From contig JAPLBU010000180.1 of the NCBI GenBank assembly GCA_026392575.1, positions 1-16,078 of the forward strand: a stretch of DNA of 16,078 nucleotides, written 5' to 3'. The notes below the pieces were generated by a model, which was not told the DNA's origin, ran no database searches, and was given only the letters and a program-made list of their open reading frames with translations. Shown one piece after another: positions 13,918-16,078 of the stretch. This DNA comes from Actinomycetota bacterium (GTDB lineage: Bacteria; Actinomycetota; Actinomycetes; S36-B12). How positions within the stretch are numbered: the stretch's first letter is position 1; each line of letters starts with the position of its first letter. The translations under genes and the position numbers were made by a program.

Positions 13918-14685
13918 GGCACTTCCTTCGGCGATAGCGGCTTCGATGGCTTCGGGGGATGTGACAAGCGTGCCGATCTCCTGAGAGAACGACGAGCGCA
14001 CGCGAATCGGGACGTTGAAACGCCGGGCGTACTCGACGCAACGCAGGTGCAGGACCTTGGCACCCACGGCAGCGAGCTCGAGCATCTCCTCGTACGTGAT
14101 GTACGGGACCTGGCGGGCAGCGGGCACGACACGCGGATCTGCACTGAAGACGCCGTCGACGTCGGTGTAGATCTCGCAGACCTCGGCGTCGAGGGCCGCC
14201 GCGAGAGCAACAGCAGTCGTGTCCGAGCCGCCGCGACCGAGAGTCGTGATGTCCTTGGTGTCCTGCGCCACGCCCTGGAAGCCAGCCACGATCGGGATCG
14301 CGCCCTCGTCGATCGCGGTCCGGATGCGGCCGGGGGTCACGTCGATGATCCGAGCGGCGCCGTGCTTGGAGTCGGTGATCAGGCCCGCCTGCGAACCCGT
14401 ATATGAGCGGGCTTCGGCGCCAAGGTCGGAGATGGCCATCGCGACGAGTGCCATCGAGATGCGCTCGCCTGCGGTGAGGAGCATGTCGAGCTCACGGGCG
14501 GGCGGCAGCGGCGAGACCTGCTCGGCGAGGTCGAGGAGTTCATCGGTCGTATCGCCCATGGCCGAGACCACGACAACGACGTCGTGGCCAGCCTCCTTGG
14601 TATCTACGATCCGGCGCGCTACGCGCTTGATGCTGGCCGCATCAGCGACGCTGGAGCCGCCGTACTTCTGGACGATGAGGGACAC
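13399..14685 (-). CDS. lysC: Aspartokinase, alpha subunit
   Basis: 428-residue aspartate kinase catalysing the first committed step of the aspartate family. The kinase domain starts with KYGGSS (residues 7-12) and contains GRGGSDTTA. Two ACT domains follow from about residue 265, with VQNVSAASTGRTDVTFTCP in the first, the region that confers lysine plus threonine feedback control in Corynebacterium. The start is GTG at 14685 with no Shine-Dalgarno sequence. A TAGAAT box ends 8 nt before it, so the transcript is probably leaderless or nearly so. The gene also encodes a separate beta subunit from an internal start, and is followed directly by asd. Confidence 0.96.
   Translation of the reverse strand: MSLIVQKYGGSSVADAASIKRVARRIVDTKEAGHDVVVVVSAMGDTTDELLDLAEQVSPLPPARELDMLLTAGERISMALVAMAISDLGAEARSYTGSQAGLITDSKHGAARIIDVTPGRIRTAIDEGAIPIVAGFQGVAQDTKDITTLGRGGSDTTAVALAAALDAEVCEIYTDVDGVFSADPRVVPAARQVPYITYEEMLELAAVGAKVLHLRCVEYARRFNVPIRVRSSFSQEIGTLVTSPEAIEAAIAEGSAMEQPIISGVAADVNDAKITVVGVPDKPGEAAAIFKALAVASINVDMIVQNVSAASTGRTDVTFTCPQGSAQAAMKALDSERGSIGFESLRVDDQIAKVSLVGAGMRSHPGVSATFFQALADASINVEMISTSEIRISVVTRVDDSQRAVQALHTAFGLDADGEAVVYGGSGR
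13922..13928 (-). promoter_or_regulatory. Internal ribosome binding site for the aspartokinase beta subunit
   Basis: AAGGAAG, then TGCC, then the ATG at 13917, all within the lysC coding sequence. Confidence 0.75.
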
Positions 14686-14693
14686 AGGACGGG

Positions 14694-14699
14694 ATTCTA
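14694..14699 (-). promoter_or_regulatory. -10 box TAGAAT of lysC-asd
   Basis: TAGAAT on the minus strand is one base from the TATAAT consensus and is followed by eight bases and the GTG start. Transcription should begin at or within about 2 nt of the start codon. The 68-bp spacer to the divergent amine oxidase gene holds no clear -35 box and no T-box or lysine-riboswitch-like structure that I can recognise. Confidence 0.6.
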
Positions 14700-14753
14700 C
14701 CGACCTGCGAAGGACACGTTTGTACGCCCTTTCCGCTGTGCTTCGATAGCGAG

Positions 14754-16078
14754 GTGGACCGCCGCACCCTTCTTCGAGCCGCCCTGCTGGGTGCCGCAGC
14801 GGCGTCCCTGCCCCTGCGACCCGCCGAGGCCGTCACCGGAGCGGGAGCGTCTCGGAAGGCACCGCGACCCACCGGCGCCCTCGTCACCCGCTGGGACTCG
14901 GACCCCTGGGCTCGCGGCGCGTACTCCGCCCTGCCTCCGGGGGCGCCACCCCGCGTACGCCGCACCCTGGCCGAGGCCGTCATCGGCGGACGGATAGTGC
15001 TGGCCGGCGAGTACACCAGCACGGGACGGCCGTCGACGACGACCGGCGCGCACGACTCGGGCCGCACGGCGGCACGCCTCATAGCGTCCGCCGCCGAGCC
15101 AGGCCGGGTCATCGTGATCGGCGCCGGGCTGGCCGGTGCGACGGCCGCTGCCGAACTGGCCGCGCGCGGCGCCGACGTCGTCGTGCTCGAGGCCAGCGAC
15201 CGCGTCGGCGGCCGCATCCGCACCGATCGCTCGTGGGGGGTGCCGATCGAGCTCGGGGCATCGTGGATCCACGGCCTTCGGGGGAACTCCGTGGTGCCGC
15301 TCGCGTCGCAGGCCGGGCTGCGCCTCGCCCCCACGGACTTCGAGGACGCGGTCGCTCGGGACACCCTCACCGGACGCCGCTCGCCGGCGGCCGAGCGACG
15401 CTGGACCCGGCTCGATGCGCTGCTCGAGGAGCTCGGCAGGTCGACGGCACCGCTCGGCCAGGACGTGGCGACCTGGCTGGCCGCGCGCGGCTGGGGCACG
15501 GGCCGAGTTGACGCATGGGCCGCGCAGGTCGAGATCGCCCAGGAGTACGGCCGCGACCCGGACGCCCTCGGGGTCCGGGCGACGCAGGAGGGAGACGAGT
15601 ACCTGGGCGGGGACGCCATGGTGGTGGGCGGCTACGCGCGGATCCCGGAGACCCTGCTCGCGGGTGTCGACGTGCGCCGCAACTCCCCCGTCACCGCCAT
15701 CACCGCCGACCGTTCCGGTGTCGCCGTCTCGCTGGCCGACGGGTCCGTCCAGCGAGCGGACGCCGCCGTGGTCGCCGTCCCGCTGGAGGTGCTGCGGGCA
15801 GGGGCCATCACCGTGACCCCGATGCCCCGTGAGGTGGCCGGCGCCCTGGGAGCACTGCGCACCGGGGACCTCGAGAAGGTGGTCCTGCGCTACGCCGAGC
15901 CGTGGTGGGGTGACACGCAGGTGATCGGCGTGGTCGGGGGCGGGGTACCGGGCGCGCCGGCGGGGAGCGCCGCAGCACTGCGATGGACGGAGTTCTACCC
16001 GCTGACGGACATCGTCGGCGAGCCCGCGGTCATGGCACTGTCGGGAGGCTCGGCAGCACGCCGGCGTCCTCGCTCGGA
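14754..16078 (+). CDS. Tat-exported FAD-dependent amine oxidase with C-terminal motif relocated to the N-terminus (3' end outside window)
   Basis: Open frame of 441 codons running off the window. GTG 14754 starts MDRRTLLRAALLGAAAASLP, a twin-arginine-like signal (RR at 3-4). Residues 45-110 then read like the C-terminal end of a flavin amine oxidase: TRWDSDPWARGAYSALPPG (45-63) and AGEYTSTGRPSTTTGAHDSG (84-103). Only after that comes the usual N-terminal FAD domain, with VIGAGLAG (121-128), VLEASDRVGGRIRT (144-157) and GASWIHG (168-174), followed by the substrate domain (WTEFYPLTDI, 411-420). The order suggests circular permutation or duplication of the FAD-closing segment. A monoamine or polyamine substrate is likely. 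It diverges from lysC. The missing 3' end prevents a decision. Confidence 0.85.
   Translation, partial: MDRRTLLRAALLGAAAASLPLRPAEAVTGAGASRKAPRPTGALVTRWDSDPWARGAYSALPPGAPPRVRRTLAEAVIGGRIVLAGEYTSTGRPSTTTGAHDSGRTAARLIASAAEPGRVIVIGAGLAGATAAAELAARGADVVVLEASDRVGGRIRTDRSWGVPIELGASWIHGLRGNSVVPLASQAGLRLAPTDFEDAVARDTLTGRRSPAAERRWTRLDALLEELGRSTAPLGQDVATWLAARGWGTGRVDAWAAQVEIAQEYGRDPDALGVRATQEGDEYLGGDAMVVGGYARIPETLLAGVDVRRNSPVTAITADRSGVAVSLADGSVQRADAAVVAVPLEVLRAGAITVTPMPREVAGALGALRTGDLEKVVLRYAEPWWGDTQVIGVVGGGVPGAPAGSAAALRWTEFYPLTDIVGEPAVMALSGGSAARRRPRS

Noticed and set aside
13459..14406. Plus-strand frame of 315 codons opposite lysC
   Set aside because: Antisense shadow of the conserved aspartokinase gene with no family signature.
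14642..15619. Minus-strand frame of 325 codons opposite the amine oxidase gene
   Set aside because: Ser/Arg/Ala-rich without motifs; the plus strand encodes signal peptide, FAD and amine oxidase motifs in one frame.

Overview
The window is high-GC, densely packed chromosomal DNA from an actinobacterium (Actinomycetota). The evidence is a WhiB-family Fe-S regulator, a paired ArsA/Get3-like ATPase operon, GTG starts, several probable leaderless promoters with TANNNT -10 boxes, and an aspartokinase gene with an internal beta-subunit start as in Corynebacterium and Mycobacterium. I cannot name the genus. From memory, positions 1-8131 follow the conserved mycobacterial block Rv3677c-Rv3683 (MBL hydrolase, RidA, small DUF4177 protein, two ArsA-like ATPases, whiB4, ponA2, metallophosphoesterase). 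The same block surrounds wblA in Streptomyces.

Layout. (1) 1-1745, minus strand: DUF4177 protein, RidA, Nudix hydrolase and MBL hydrolase (cut by the window edge), packed with 0-2 nt gaps or 4-nt overlaps. (2) 1746-1799: two divergent, apparently leaderless promoters. (3) 1800-3979, plus: two overlapping ArsA-like ATPases. Only the first keeps the signature lysine of the deviant Walker A motif. (4) 4009-6718: a WhiB4/WblA-type regulator diverging from a bifunctional penicillin-binding protein. Their 151-bp spacer holds a striking AT-rich inverted repeat and two smaller dyads. (5) 6725-9150: YqeY-like protein (minus), membrane-anchored metallophosphoesterase (plus), and a canonical ACC deaminase (minus). 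(6) 9272-9389: tRNA-Pro(CGG) with a strong intrinsic terminator. (7) 9421-12257, plus: a tightly coupled four-gene run of sulfotransferase-like protein, SAM methyltransferase, cupin and AlkZ-like winged-helix protein. (8) 12359-14685, minus: aspartokinase (alpha and in-frame beta) and aspartate-semialdehyde dehydrogenase, the first two steps of the lysine/threonine/methionine/DAP branch. (9) 14754 to the end, plus: a Tat-exported FAD amine oxidase whose C-terminal FAD-closing motif lies, unusually, at the N-terminus.

Most of the window is conserved actinobacterial housekeeping DNA: envelope synthesis (PBP, DAP precursors), redox regulation (WhiB) and metabolite repair (RidA, Nudix). The most unusual items are the palindrome between whiB and the PBP gene, the rearranged amine oxidase, and the asymmetric ATPase pair. 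No mobile elements, CRISPR arrays or phage genes were seen. Every gene-free stretch is shorter than about 160 bp; the longest is the whiB-PBP spacer.
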